Shown in pieces: positions 12,334 to 23,995 of a DNA stretch of 64,000 nt. Source of the stretch: Albugo candida. Its lineage: Eukaryota; Oomycota; Peronosporomycetes; Albuginales. The notes below the pieces were generated by a model. It was not told where the DNA came from. It did no database searches and was given only the letters and a program-made list of their open reading frames with translations. Within the stretch, counting starts at the first letter, position 1. Each line of letters begins with the position of its first letter. The stretch lies in NCBI GenBank assembly GCA_040437565.1, contig JBDOQK010000033.1, positions 1 to 64,000 of the forward strand. The letters run 5' to 3'. The position numbers were made by a program, and so were the translations under genes.

Positions 12334-15300
12334 GTGTCTACTTATGACGTCGGCAATGTCGCGTTTGATGTTGCTGTCGGAAAATATGCGGCCAATATGG
12401 ACATAGAGACACTAGTCTCTCCAATGTCAATTCCAGTAAATAGGCCGGTATCAATGGAGGTGGATGACGTAGTTACGCCATCCACTTTGCAACCGGTTCA
12501 AAAGTCTAGTGAAACCGTTTGTGGCCAAGTTTGACAGGTATTTTGAGGGAGCCGGAGGAAATTTGCAAGAAAAATGCCGAACTAAGGCCGAGTTTAAACT
12601 GGAATGGCTAAGCTTTTTGCTGCGAACTTTCGAGCCATCTGGGAGTTTGTTTCTACTCGCGTTGAAGCGGCAAAACTGTTCGATGTATCCAATGCAAGTT
12701 TTTCAGGTTTTTTAGCAACAGGACAAGAACTCATGCGCACGCCTCCGAATCATATCATGCAATCATTCGTCCGCGATCGTGGTAGTGCGAATTTGAGACG
12801 ACACTTTGCACAAAGTAGTATCCTTTAGCTAGATAAGTTACCACGAGGTAACATGCGGCTTCTGGCCACAAGTGAGGAAGTGTGTCAAACGCTTGCTCAT
12901 GAAAAGTTTATTAGACTCGGTAATCAGTACTCTTTCCGGGAATATGATGTCCTCGAATCAAAATACTTCCTGTACATTTTTGGACTTGGCCGCGATATTT
13001 GTACGTCCAACATAGCCTCTGCCTTGTATGCCATGAGAGGTAAATTTTCTATGGGGAACTATCGCAAGGCAGTGAGATAGTAGGGGATTACTCTTTTTAC
13101 GTGGAAGGTGTATTTTCGCTGCACGACATGTCTTGAACTTCTGATTGTGGGTATAGAAGTTTTCAAGTAGAGTTGCATCGAAGTTCGCTACTATCTGGCC
13201 CGTGGCAAAGGTGCTACCCTTTCTAATTAAAGATTAAGGATGGTTCAGAGAAGGCCACACTTCTTATTGCTACCGGTTAATTCAAGCCCACCTCAGCCGG
13301 CAAAATCAAACCGTTTATAGACACTGAAGTTTTTCGGGGAACAAAACGGATCCTCCTTGTTCAAAAAGTGTTTCTGGGGGTACTAAGTGGTAGCAACGTC
13401 TTCCACGGAGCGCGGAACAACTCCTGCAAAAATGGAGAACACTTCTTCAAGCCTGTACACTACAAAACCACCTATTTCAACCTCGGATTCGGAAGTGGAA
13501 AGCGATATCTTGACGTTATCCTGTCGAATTTTAAGCGTAATCTCTCAATTGACAGCTTTACCAGTCTCATCAGTGAAGCTCGACGAAAACTTTTCCACGA
13601 GTTATGCATCAGTAACTTTGGCGTCCTCGGTTCAATCGACGTCGAGTACTGAAAAATCGATGTCACGACGAATTCGGATTCTAGTATCGCTACCATATCG
13701 CTACTCCGAAAGTCTTGGTCAGCAAAGCTATTTCTAGCTCCATATAAGCAGCCCATTTCTTCAATAAAATGTACACGAGCATCGAGAAAGGCGATCGTTT
13801 ACCGCGCGTCGGCGAAGTGGTGGATTCGCTTATTGAGGTTGTGAAAACTTTAATGGTCCTAACTAAAGTACCCAAACTCGTTCAAGAAGACATCCAAGTT
13901 CTTAATGCTGAGAAGCATGTTAGCTTCACGTGCAAAAAAGATGGGTTACTTTAATTCGCCTTAAACCATCCGATAGCACTCATGGACTGCTCATTCGATA
14001 AATGCAGGAGAACGAATCTTAATAGACGAATTGGTGCAAGTTCACACCATCAATTCTGTTTTTGCGGCCTCTGAACCCATCTCCGATGCGATATTCGACA
14101 AGAAATGGTCTAAACAAATCGATCGAAAGATTCCATTCAAGCGCCAGGACTTATTCGAAGCGGTGGCAAACTGGTGGAAAGCTTCACCGGACGTGTGAGA
14201 GTCAATACGAGCTACAACATCCCTCGCATTTTTGAGCTGATGCTGGTGTGCGCCGCAACGGCGATATACCATAGTTATCAATGGATTCATTACCTCACAG
14301 GTTAGCCGGTGATTTGGATCCGAACGCACCACTGCCGTTTACTTCACACAAACGTGTTGTTACAGCTCCTGCCGTCTTCACTTGGCGTTTTTTTGCCTAA
14401 GTGAGTTGTTTGACGCGCAATGCGACGGTCCATTATTCGACGACTTCCAAGTCTCCAATTGCCTACCAACTAACATGTCGTCACCGTATAATGTGATGTA
14501 ACTTACTGAAGTTCCTTTCTTTTGGTGAACTACGCATTAGTCGTATCGGCATCAATGAAAAACGATAGCTCCAATTAATAACTTCTGATACTGTATTGAA
14601 CTATTATCCCAAAGATGAAGCTATTCTACAGATGCAGGCGGTAAACTGCGTACCGGCGATTATATCAGGAGCCCTATCTTTTGATTGTCACGGGAAGCTC
14701 GTCTGATCAGTCTTCATGGCACAATTTGACCATTATTTCCGACAATAAAATGGAATTAAAAAGAAGGGTCGCTTTTCGCTTTTTTTTATCCAGTCTTTCC
14801 TTTCTATACACACATTATTTATTCTACAAAAAACTCATTTCCGAAACAGTCAACACTTGGAGGGGAACTGCGATTATTGAGCTTTTGCCATAATCCTTCC
14901 ATCTGATGCCACATTTTAAATACTTGTTTCCGGGAAACTATTCTGTGCCGCACCACCAATCTTGCCCACCAAAGCAAAAGACATCTCTTGTGTGCAATAG
15001 GATATGTATATACCAACACCTGATAATTTTGTATCGTCAATTGAGTAAATCAAAATGATTGGAGGTTCTACGGCAGACTCAGCGCTTAAAAAGATGTCAT
15101 ATTGCGGTGCTTCAGGATCATTCATTGCTTTTGGGATATTGTTCCACGTTAAAGTAATCGAGGAGCCCTTAGAATCCACGAACTACCGTATGGCAATGGA
15201 GCAATACTGTATGGTAAAATTGCTGGAATTGCATCAAAACATTCATTGGCATTGGCCGTTGCTCTGTCGGCGATTGTCTTCCGAGTCGACTATTATCCCG

Positions 15301-16090
15301 CAAGCGTGACGGACGTTATTTTGTCGAGCTTGTTCTCTTCTTTTTTTCTCTCCTTTTTCCGCTGGCTCGAAATATTAGAAAGCGGTTTTTCATGCTGCAA
15401 ATAATGCACTTTGGCATTTTCACTCTCCTAAGAGTTTTAAAGCGACCCAGCATGGTTCATTTTTCCTTTCATGAAATCGAACACGTGAAAAGCGGGTGGG
15501 TGACCACCAGGAAATTCCGGGTGCTGTATGGCGCATGGAGAAATGAAGCGATATTGGGGGACTTTTCGAATTTACTTGACTCCCAACATCACATCTTTCA
15601 TCATTTCAATAGTCTTCACTCTCACCCCTTCGGTAAAGAGTTAACGGAGTCTCCTGGATCCGAAACTGCACAAGCATTACCAGTATCTCCTTACAAGACC
15701 AATATTTCGTTGTATGTTTCGCGATACTTGGAGCTCAAGTATATATAAACAACGTTTATGCTCCAGTGAGCTCAACGGAGCAAAATCCTCATTTCAATCA
15801 ACTTCCAAAAGAATATTTTCAAGCAAGCGCAACTCACATCGCTGAAGGAGGTCTGAATACTGACTTGTATACATCCTGGATTGCTCGAGTGATTTCTATC
15901 CACGTAACCCAAGCTGACTCCATTCTTGAAATGGACTTATAACGTAGTTTCTCTCGTTGCTTGGCGTCAGAATCATCCCGAGCGACGTGGCTATAATGGC
16001 CCACAACCAGGAAAAACCCGTCTGGACTGCGTCCTTTTTTCCTAATCGGCTTTCCGATCAATTTATAAACGTTTCACTTACGTTTCACTT
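12334..16090 (+). mobile_element. Oomycete LINE: ORF1-like region plus endonuclease fragment
   Basis: Broken plus-strand frames from 12334 to about 14190 encode a protein of the kind I associate with oomycete LINE ORF1 (segments such as GFLATGQELMRTPPNHIMQS and MRLLATSEEVCQTLAHEKFI). From 15392 to about 16074 the frames resemble a LINE AP-type endonuclease, with INNVYAPVSSTEQNPHFNQL and then a GGLNTDL segment where the family has GDLNT. No reverse transcriptase is visible, because the copy stops where the TIR element begins at 16095. Stops and frame shifts show it is dead. The ORF1 family assignment is from memory of the protein style and is less certain than the endonuclease. Confidence 0.6.
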
Positions 16091-16324
16091 CCTCAGTTGA
16101 AGGTGTCTATATTACTAGAATTAGACTAACTGACTTCTCTAGCTGCCTCGGCTATCTTAAATAACATATATACATATAAAAACGTTTCGCAAAATACCTG
16201 TGAGAGATGATACTATGTCCCTCGTTGCTAGTACTGCAGTGCGGTAGCGTCCACCAATACAGAACGAGAGTGTATCCATCGTGTAACGGATAAATGTTGA
16301 AAGTTGTAAAAAGTTGTGAAAATA

Positions 16325-16436
16325 TGGTCCAAAACAACCGTGTGTTGTAAAAGGGTCCAAAAGTACCGTGAGGTGTAAAACGATCCAACGTACCGTGGGT
16401 TGTAAAATGGTCCAAAGTACCGTATTGTGTGCAATG
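16325..16436 (+). repeat. 28-bp tandem repeat near the left end of the TIR element
   Basis: Four diverged units of about 28 bases follow each other (starts near 16325, 16353, 16381 and 16409). Each has the pattern GGTCCAAAAGTACCGTG followed by a GTTGTAAAA-like end. The array sits about 0.2 kb inside the left TIR, where many DNA transposons carry subterminal transposase-binding repeats. Confidence 0.7.
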
Positions 16437-17949
16437 GTGTGTGCCACACTACGGTGAGCATAACCAGCCAATTAGGACTAGGATCCGAGTTGCACTTGCC
16501 GTTCCACTCGCCTGTGCCGGACCCGCAGCAAGGATCTTCGACTTCTGTAAAATCCACCAAATGATCCTTGCGTTGCGAGTTGATCCAGCACCTTTGCAAG
16601 CCGAATGCGCTCCTCTTGGTCGTAACACTGTCTTCGAAAGTACCGAACGTGCGCACTAAACGTGGTGTAAATGACGAAAAGTTATTTCACTTCCTCATAT
16701 GGGTGCTCATCTGGCTCTTATTTTGAAGCTCTCAAATCCATCTCACCTCCAAGGTCGTGCTTACTGAATTGTTCTTTGTCTTCCTTCGCATCTTCGATTA
16801 TCACATGAAGAACATGAAGAACTGAAGAAGTCATCTCCCAATTTCTTTCGACTAGTAGGCGCGACATGTCATCGAGTACCTTTGGAAAAGGTTCTACTTA
16901 CTTCTTAATGAAAGTGTAGAAGAATTATTTTGATATCACTCCTCATTTTGTATAGGAAACCGCTAACCAGACCCCATCCCTCCTAAATACAGCACCCTAG
17001 GTTATGATTACGAGTTATGATTGGCTGGAAAGAGTACCTTTATTTGAATATATGACAGACCGTTCGAAACGCGAATGCTGGCAAATCTGCAAGTATGGAA
17101 GCCGAAATTCCAGGATCGCAATAAAGGAACGTTGTTCTAAGAGGCGGTTATACAGCTTTAAGATTGGATTAAAGGAGCAATAAACTCCATGTAGGACGCA
17201 ACCAAAGTGTTTTGATCATCGATAGTATCCAAAGCATCAAAATGGATCTCAGCATTGGCTGTGCGAGCTGCATCGCCGTTATTACGAGGTTCATTGCATC
17301 TTCTTCTGTCGTCTTCTGTTCGTCCACAGTTTCCACATCGTCTTCGCGGTCGAGGGGACGCCTCCACCACCTCAAACTAAGATAAATTGCCCTTCGTCGA
17401 TCCTGAAGGACGTCCGCGACCGCGTGGATTCGAAGAATTTCTTTATCTGGGACGGTAACTAGGTGTTCAAAGACCACCCTTTTGTGACATGTCGAGCCCT
17501 CCTCGTATTGTTCGCGAACCCGTTTTATTATTTCGTCTATTGAATTTGTTGGTACAAGGTTTTTCTTCCGAAAAAGGTTGAACGAGCCACCAATGTGTGT
17601 CAAAATCATCGCGAGAGAGGCCGTGGGCCTGTGTTATGGCTGCTCTTGATCGGAGGTCGTGCTTGCATGGATGACCGAAATTCAGACAAACATGCCTTGA
17701 CAGTCTCCTTCATCATCCCTGTTTCTATATTGTTTGAAGGCTGATGTTCGCGCTGCCACCGAAAGACTTCTCCAAACTACATATCGACGATTGCACGCTA
17801 TCGTGCGGTTTGCAGTCTGATGTCTACATCGCACGCCAGTCTGCAAGCCGAGTCTACCATCAAACGGTCGCCTGTTGATACAGCAATCCACTACTTTAAC
17901 GCAAAGTGCGCTCTCTCCATCGTGAATACGTTGTATGGACAAAATGCAC

Positions 17950-18049
17950 NNNNNNNNNNNNNNNNNNNNNNNNNNNNNNNNNNNNNNNNNNNNNNNNNNN
18001 NNNNNNNNNNNNNNNNNNNNNNNNNNNNNNNNNNNNNNNNNNNNNNNNN
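17950..18049. other. Assembly gap of 100 N
   Basis: A gap inside the TIR element. The flanks do not repeat each other. Confidence 0.95.
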
Positions 18050-18581
18050 TGTTCGACCACGATGATCCCGCATCACGTGTGCACGAAATTTTGCACTTTT
18101 TTTTTGTGATGCGTGGAAACCTTTTCTACTGTTGCTGGGGATTCTCTGGTTTACATTAGTCGCCGTTGCGATTCCTTTTGTTTGGACGTATCGGAGCCGC
18201 AGTCTTTTCGACCAAGGCACTTCGACACCTACTGCTCCTACTGTTTCGACGTGATTTATAGTACACTGAGTGCGATATCCAATATTTTCAGCCACAGTAA
18301 TATGCTACGGAGCAGCTCGAGCAATTGAAGAAAGTACTAGCGTCATATTAACATACTGGCTCAGCATGGAGATACTTCTTTCCTCTGCCCCGTCTAATTC
18401 AGCTTCGACGTCGGTAAAGATCATAAGTCGGTTCTGGGTAGCCTGTCTACTCAGCACTACTTTTTTTTTCGCTGATCTGCGGCGTGAATCAATTTACATC
18501 AATCTTGCGTGTATTTCTATTTGTTTATTGTAATAGAGACGTCATTCACGTCTAATTCTAGTAATATAGACCACTTCAACT

Positions 18582-19402
18582 AAGCATCATTGACCAGTCG
18601 GTGCCACCATTGTCTCGCTCATGCGTATTTGATGTTTGTGGTCTTCTTTGGTGTAACCCAGTCAGGCCATGTCGTCGATTCTATGATTTCAAATCTCACG
18701 TTCCGGCTTCTATCGATCAGACGATGGATGATGCGCCAGTGTTAGTACTAGCACAAACGGTAACAATACCCACACCCAGTATTATCGAGCCTCTTTTGAA
18801 GAGGAAGTCTCATACCAAAGCTTTTCAGATGTCTCAAGTAAATTCCAAGTGTGTAAATCCAGTGATAACTTACGCAGGTTATAGCGAAAGTGCTGGTTGA
18901 ATTTTCTAATCGATACTGATGACTTAAGATACCTGATAAGCTTGTTGACAAAAGGTTAAATGGCTCGGACGGAGTACTGATACATAAAGCATCGCAAAAG
19001 TATGCTCCCACTGGCGATCATCAACTACTCAGTTTGAGTTCCGAATGATGTCAAGTACAGTCTCGGATTTGCTCTCTAAAAGCTAAATAAAGCCTTCTCC
19101 TCTATGCTTAATACAGATGGATCATCAGAGAGTCACAACTTTGTTTGCCAGCTACACCCACGTTAATTGTAATCGTCACAATGAACTGATGGCTTTCTGT
19201 ATGAAGCAAGCCATTCGCTCAGACAAGCATCAGGTAGTCGAGCACTACATTCGCATCGCACGATTCTCCTAAAAACCCGCCAACACAACAGTACTTCGCT
19301 ATATCGAATGGAGCATTCTCGTGACCCGCATAGTTGTACTTCTACCAAATTCGCACGTCACTAAGTTGATGTATCACACGCATATCCAAAATAACTACAC
19401 AA
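18582..19402. other. Intergenic stretch before the DnaJ gene
   Basis: I recognise no gene here. One plus-strand frame (18601-18900) and a short frame beginning MDHQRVTTLFASYTHVNCNR near 19120 are open, but neither has a motif. Confidence 0.4.
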
Positions 19403-20152
19403 ATGAGCCATAACGTCTGCGATCTGACTAAAGCCGCTACTGACGCCTCCTTCTCGCACTATTATGATCTCTTACAAGTCGATAAAAAATCAACGTAAGC
19501 GTTTACACCCATCAAAGCTCTTACTCATACACTCCGATACAAACAGACCATTAGAGATCTCTCGAGCTTATCGCAAACTCGCACTACGCTATCATCCCGA
19601 TAAGAATCCAAAAAACAGACAGATCGCTTCGTATCATTTCCAACTGATCACTCACGGTGCAGTATGCGATTTCCACCGTCTTTTCCCTTACATCTCATAC
19701 GTTTACATACAGCGTATGCAATTCTCTCTGATTCTGATCAAAGGCGTCGATATGATCTCTACGGTCCGTCTCTAAAGGTTTGACAACTGAAATCTCAAGC
19801 GAATACATTACCATTTCTCTTACAGGCGATGACAACTACCACATCTTTCCATAATGTCGCTCCTTTCGTGGCATCCATTACTGTTGGATTCTCAGCTGCA
19901 GGAGCACACAGTTTGGGATGGGTGCACGATTTCCGCGTCAATTTTGGTCTCCAAATCGGATGTATTCTCCTAATGAGTCTTTTGCACAATCGTATGAACG
20001 AATCGAAAAACTCGCTTCTGCACAAAGCAAAAGCCGAATTAGTATCACTTTCCGACTACGTCGCAGTGACATCTGTGGGTCTCCTTTTTGGGAATTTGAG
20101 CGGATGGATAAGTGCTTCGGCGTATTTGTGTCTGCGGTATATGTCAACGTAG
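19403..20152 (+). CDS. DnaJ (Hsp40) domain protein with C-terminal membrane segments
   Basis: Four exons joined by eye (19403-19494, 19547-19656, 19713-19777, 19826-20152) give a 197-residue protein with all GT-AG junctions in frame. Residues about 17-87 form a J domain: YYDLLQVDKKSTPLEISRAY, then RKLALRYHPDKNPKN with the HPD motif that stimulates Hsp70 ATPase, and finally RRRYDLYGP. The C-terminal half holds several hydrophobic stretches (VAPFVASITVGFSAAG, FGLQIGCILLMSLL, YVAVTSVGLLFGNLSGW) that look like membrane segments. It is therefore probably a membrane-anchored co-chaperone facing the cytosol. It lacks the zinc-finger and C-terminal domains of type I DnaJ. It is tail-to-tail with MED15, 62 bases apart. 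Introns are 48-56 bases. Confidence 0.85.
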
Positions 20153-20214
20153 CGAATTGAATAAAGAAATCACTTTTCAATTTGATTATAGTCAAAGTAC
20201 AAGTCGGAGCGTTC

Positions 20215-22471
20215 TCACGAAGTCGATGGAATGGGATGTTTCGTGTCAAAACTGGTCTCTAATCTCGCGCCAATTCGAAACGCAATGTTCGAAAAGCGTA
20301 CAGCAGCTCGTTTCAGCACTTGAGGATCATGTTTCTCGTACGCAGCGACGGCTGTAAGGAGCTTTTCGGAAGGAGCAAGTCCCGTGAGATCGGGAACCAC
20401 AGATTTGGTTTGCATTCGTGACTCCATCACGCGTTTCATCGGAGAGCTGACCATTTTTCCACTGCTTGTTGCATCGACAAAAGAAGCTCTGGCGTCTTCG
20501 ATAATATCTGTTGTATTGACAATATTGTCATCAGGCAGAGGAGCGATTGTCGGCGATGATGGAGTCTTTCCAGCTGCTAATTGTGCACTTTTCTGATGCG
20601 TTTGCTCGTACTTTTCCGCCAATTTCCCTTGTACTAATTGCTGCGCTATTTTGTTGATAATTTGATCGATTCGTTGCGCTTGTTGAGCGAGTTTTGCTTT
20701 GTGGGCTAAATTGGTCGATCGATTCTGCTGAATGATAATATCTTTGTGTTGCTCGCGTAGCTTTTCGTGTTCGGCTGTCAAACGCGCTTTCTGCCCGTCA
20801 ACGAGTCGAAAGTTTCGATATTGAGCTGAAGTGAGTGAAGCTGCGACTTGATCGAATGTTTTCGCGTTGGAAAAGTCTTTCGATACGGCTTCATTAGCGT
20901 CAAATTGAAGCGGTGTGGTCAATGAGTTTCCAGAGACGACGCCTGTTGTTATCGTGTCTTCGTTCAAAGTCGCAGTGGAGCAAAGCTGTTGAGCACGAAT
21001 TTGTGCTTGCTGAGTAGCGGTATTTTGTCGCTGTTGCGCTTGTAGTTGCTGCAATTGCTGCTGTTGTTGGGCTTGCAAGATTTGTTTTTGTTTACGTTGT
21101 TGTTCCAGTAATTCTTGCTGCTTTTTCGCTTGATCAATTTGCGCTTTCTTCTGTTCCTGGATCTTTCGCTGATCTTCCAGCAGCTTACGTTGCTGCTCAA
21201 TCATTTTCTTCTGCTGTTCCTGCAACTGCTGTAATCGCTGATGTTCCTGAGCTTTTTTCTGCTGCTCTTGCTGAAGCAGTTGCTGTTGTTGCAGTGTGGA
21301 AGGATGTGTCAAAGGCGGGGCGGAGACAGCGACATTCGGCGGTGTCGACGATACATTGGAAGGTCCAGTAGCAGTTCGGGCTTTACTGCGTAAACGCTCG
21401 AGGATTGGGAGTACTTGCTTTTGAATGTGCGTTTCCACCCGATCCAAATCGTTTTTGTTGTTGCTTGTGCCTTTGGTGGGGTCTTGTTGCAGTAAGGAAA
21501 TGATTCGTTTGAGATTGAGAAGGAAATTCGCAATTCGATCTTGCTGAGGATTTCCAGGTTTTTGCTTGACCATTCTTTCAAATTCGCGATACACAACGAT
21601 CAAATCTTCAAAGTATTTTCTCTTCAGCTCGCGTAATTGATTGACATACGCCGTGTCATTTATAGCAGTTAAAGCCGGCGAAGCGGAAGACACATTGGGC
21701 GGATTGGAGCCTCCCGAATGAGCGGCTTCAGCTGTATTTTGCATTCTCTGTGCAGTTCGCATATCGGCTTGCTGCTGTCTGGCTTCTGCTAAAACCTCTG
21801 GCTTGATGGAATTATTTCCGGGCTGTTGTATCGAGTTACCAGTGACTACAGTATTGGCGTTATTTCCACTTTGTCTCTGCTGCTGCTGCTGTTGCTGTTG
21901 TAATTGACGACGCTGTAAGAGATATTGCTGTTGTTTTCGATGTAATTGCTGTTGTTTCAATTTCTGCAAATGTTGTAAACGCGATCGAGCCAATTGATGT
22001 TGCTGTTGTAGCTGTTGTAATTGCTGTCTCCGAACGTCAGGAGATACATCTTGTTGCTGCTGTTGCGCGAGTTGTTGCTGCTGATTGAGTTGTTGTTGAC
22101 GGAGTGCTTGGAGCTCTTGTTGTTGTTCGTGTAAGAGCTGTTGTTGTTGAGCTGAGAATTGTGCTTGCAATCGTTGAAGCCATTGTTGAGCGGTTGCTGC
22201 CGTCTGTTGTTGTGTTTGTGTGTTGGATACTGCATTTGCATTCGTCAAAGTAGAAGACGATGATGTCGTACTCGATGGTTGGAATACATTCGATGATTGT
22301 TGCTGTAATTGTTGCTGATACAATAATTGTTGTTGAGGTGTCAGACCCGAAAGCATTGATGGCGTTGATGAAGAAGCCATCATGTTTGGCGAGGACTGCA
22401 TACCCCCAGACTGAGCCTGAGCCTGCACCTGCGCTTGAGCCTGCGCCTGCGCCTGAGCCTGCACCTGCGCT

Positions 22472-22503
<32 letters not shown>

Positions 22504-22942
22504 TGCTTGCGCCTGATTCTGTGCCTGATTCGGAGGCTGAACCTGATTCTGTGGCTGATTCTGTTGAGATTGTGTTGTTGTCGCGTCTGCGGTGACTGTT
22601 TTCTTTTTCAAATGTAAAATTTTTCGCTGCATTTTGGACAAATAAGTGTTCTAAAATGAAATAAACGAAAACTTCAACTTGTAAATCATAAAATATGTAA
22701 TCTTTCAAACGTACGCGATCGGGACTGTTGGACCACAACATAAGTTCGAATTTGGCTGCAGATCCCCACACTTTTTGCTTATCTTGTTCCCCAGAGATTC
22801 GTAGCAGCTCATGATACCTTTTGGTATAGAAATGTTAGCATAAAGCAACATTCCTTTTCTCTGTGGACGTGATACATTACATTTCTGTTATCATTTGTTT
22901 TCGCATCTCTTCTGAGACTTGTTGACGCCATTGCATCTCCAT
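20215..22942 (-). CDS. MED15: Mediator complex subunit 15 (KIX domain, Gln-rich coactivator)
   Basis: Three minus-strand exons (22942-22881, 22817-22715, 22650-20215) give about 866 residues. The two short 5' exons complete a KIX-like domain (residues 1-75): WRQQVSEEMRKQMITEM, then YHELLRISGEQDKQKVWGSA, then NSPDRNTYLSKMQRKILHLK. This domain binds transcription activators. A very Gln-rich region follows, including an AQ dipeptide tract and many polyQ runs. Next is a helical segment (LRELKRKYFEDLIVVYREFE) resembling the central region of plant MED15, then Q/K-rich coiled coils and a conserved-looking C terminus (SEKLLTAVAAYEKHDPQVLK). MED15 is the Mediator tail subunit that links activators to RNA polymerase II. 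The large exon alone starts at a non-ATG codon, so the upstream exons are needed. The domain call is by recognition; an alignment would confirm it. Confidence 0.75.
22405..22560 (-). repeat. Hexanucleotide repeat coding for an Ala-Gln tract in MED15
   Basis: Imperfect GCCTGA/GCCTGC hexamers are repeated more than 20 times. On the minus strand they read as alternating Gln and Ala with a few Val and Asn substitutions. Such coding microsatellites tend to vary in length between isolates. Confidence 0.8.
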
Positions 22943-23558
22943 TTTTGTCCGCTAAACGGATTGGGAGAAAATGCTACGAGGTGCTCTGCTAAGTACGAAA
23001 TGATAGAATTGATGAAAGTGAAAGGCTAAAGTGAGCGATAAATTGCGAAAAAGCGGTCATTTTGATGAGAGTAGAGACTGTGAATAGTAAGAAGCTCTTT
23101 TGGTTGCATTGAGAATTATTTTGTGGCTAAAATGGGCGTTTTATCGTGCGTAAAGAAGCAGAAGCGTGCGGTACATATCACAAGTACTTTAAGAGGATTA
23201 TGTCTTTTGTTTACTCAAAAAAAGTGAGCTTCAAAGCGCAAAGCGCAATGCGCAGCGACGCATTGCACAAATCATATTCTATGCGACTAAGTAACCCTTT
23301 ACTTATCAAAAACATTACGGTACTTGTTACACGGGAAACACTAACATCATGTCAACCTTCNNNNNNNNNNNNNNNNNNNNNNNNNNNNNNNNNNNNNNNN
23401 NNNNNNNNNNNNNNNNNNNNNNNNNNNNNNNNNNNNNNNNNNNNNNNNNNNNNNNNNNNNCCGGTTCCTTGAACCGTCCCTCCTCTCCTCTGATTGGTCT
23501 AAAACAACGATTGGTCTCGATTCTATCAATCAAAACATCTGCGCTAAAGTCCTCCCAA
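22943..23558. other. Divergent intergenic region between MED15 and eL39, with a 100-N gap
   Basis: The region lies between two divergent start codons and should hold both promoters. A gap occupies 23361-23460, and its flanks do not repeat each other. Two copies of GATTGGTCT occur at about 23491 and 23510, shortly before the eL39 start. I see no other gene. Confidence 0.5.
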
Positions 23559-23834
23559 ATGGTAAGCTTCCGACGCTGTTATCTCCGCTCTCACGCTGTA
23601 CTGACACTTGTGTGCATTGCTGCCTGATAGCCGTCGCATAAAACCTTCAAAGTCAAGAAAATCCTCGCAAAGAAACAGCGACAAAATCGACCAATTCCGC
23701 AATGGATCCGATTGTGTACCGACAATAAGATCAGGTATGATGCGTTTTTTCGGAAATTAAAGCATTTAATTAACACATTGTGTAGATACAATGCTAAACG
23801 CCGTCATTGGCGTCGTACAAAGCTTGGATTGTAA
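23559..23834 (+). CDS. RPL39: 60S ribosomal protein eL39
   Basis: Exons 23559-23561, 23631-23734 and 23786-23834 encode exactly 51 residues, the normal eL39 length. The first exon is the ATG alone. The protein reads [20 protein letters not shown], then [15 protein letters not shown], and after the second intron [15 protein letters not shown], all hallmarks of this small basic protein lining the peptide exit tunnel of the large subunit. The introns are 69 and 51 bases with GT-AG ends. Splitting directly after the start codon is common in ribosomal protein genes and often helps regulation. Confidence 0.97.
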
Positions 23835-23995
23835 GCAGAGACATGGAGAGTTGGAGCAATTGCATTGCCAAGTGTTCGGACGTCTACTTTCATGCGAGAT
23901 TGAATATATACAGAGGATTTGAAGGGAATGATAAATCTCTCAATTAGTATCATCAAACTTGGATGCAAATGACTGTTTTTTTTTGCAGTACGAAA

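Larger units (their letters stand above)
16095..18581. mobile_element. TIR DNA transposon, unclassified
   Basis: The ends are 32-bp inverted repeats (16095-16126 and 18550-18581) matching at 30 of 32 positions, with the core CTATATTACTAGAATTAGAC. The interior carries minus-strand frames, the longest at 17609-17169 (LVPTNSIDEIIKRVREQYEE and HLVTVPDKEILRI), plus 18295-17891 and 17942-17682. None has a motif that I recognise as a transposase. A 28-bp tandem repeat lies near the left end and a 100-N gap interrupts it at 17950-18049. It abuts the LINE endonuclease fragment on its left, which suggests insertion into or truncation of that LINE. A third copy of the terminus is at 4959. Confidence 0.6.

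Noticed and set aside
16325-16436. CRISPR-like array
   Set aside because: The units follow each other directly without spacers and diverge from unit to unit. It is a short tandem repeat in a eukaryotic transposon.
22260-22595. Plus-strand frame rich in Pro, Ala and Glu
   Set aside because: The antisense shadow of the MED15 Ala-Gln repeat.
22037-22771. Long minus-strand frame (244 residues) overlapping MED15, rich in Ser, Gly and Thr
   Set aside because: It is a shifted reading of the CAG/GCC repeats. Only its first 19 codons (22771-22715) are real, as MED15 exon 2; the rest lies in intron 2 and in exon 3 out of frame.
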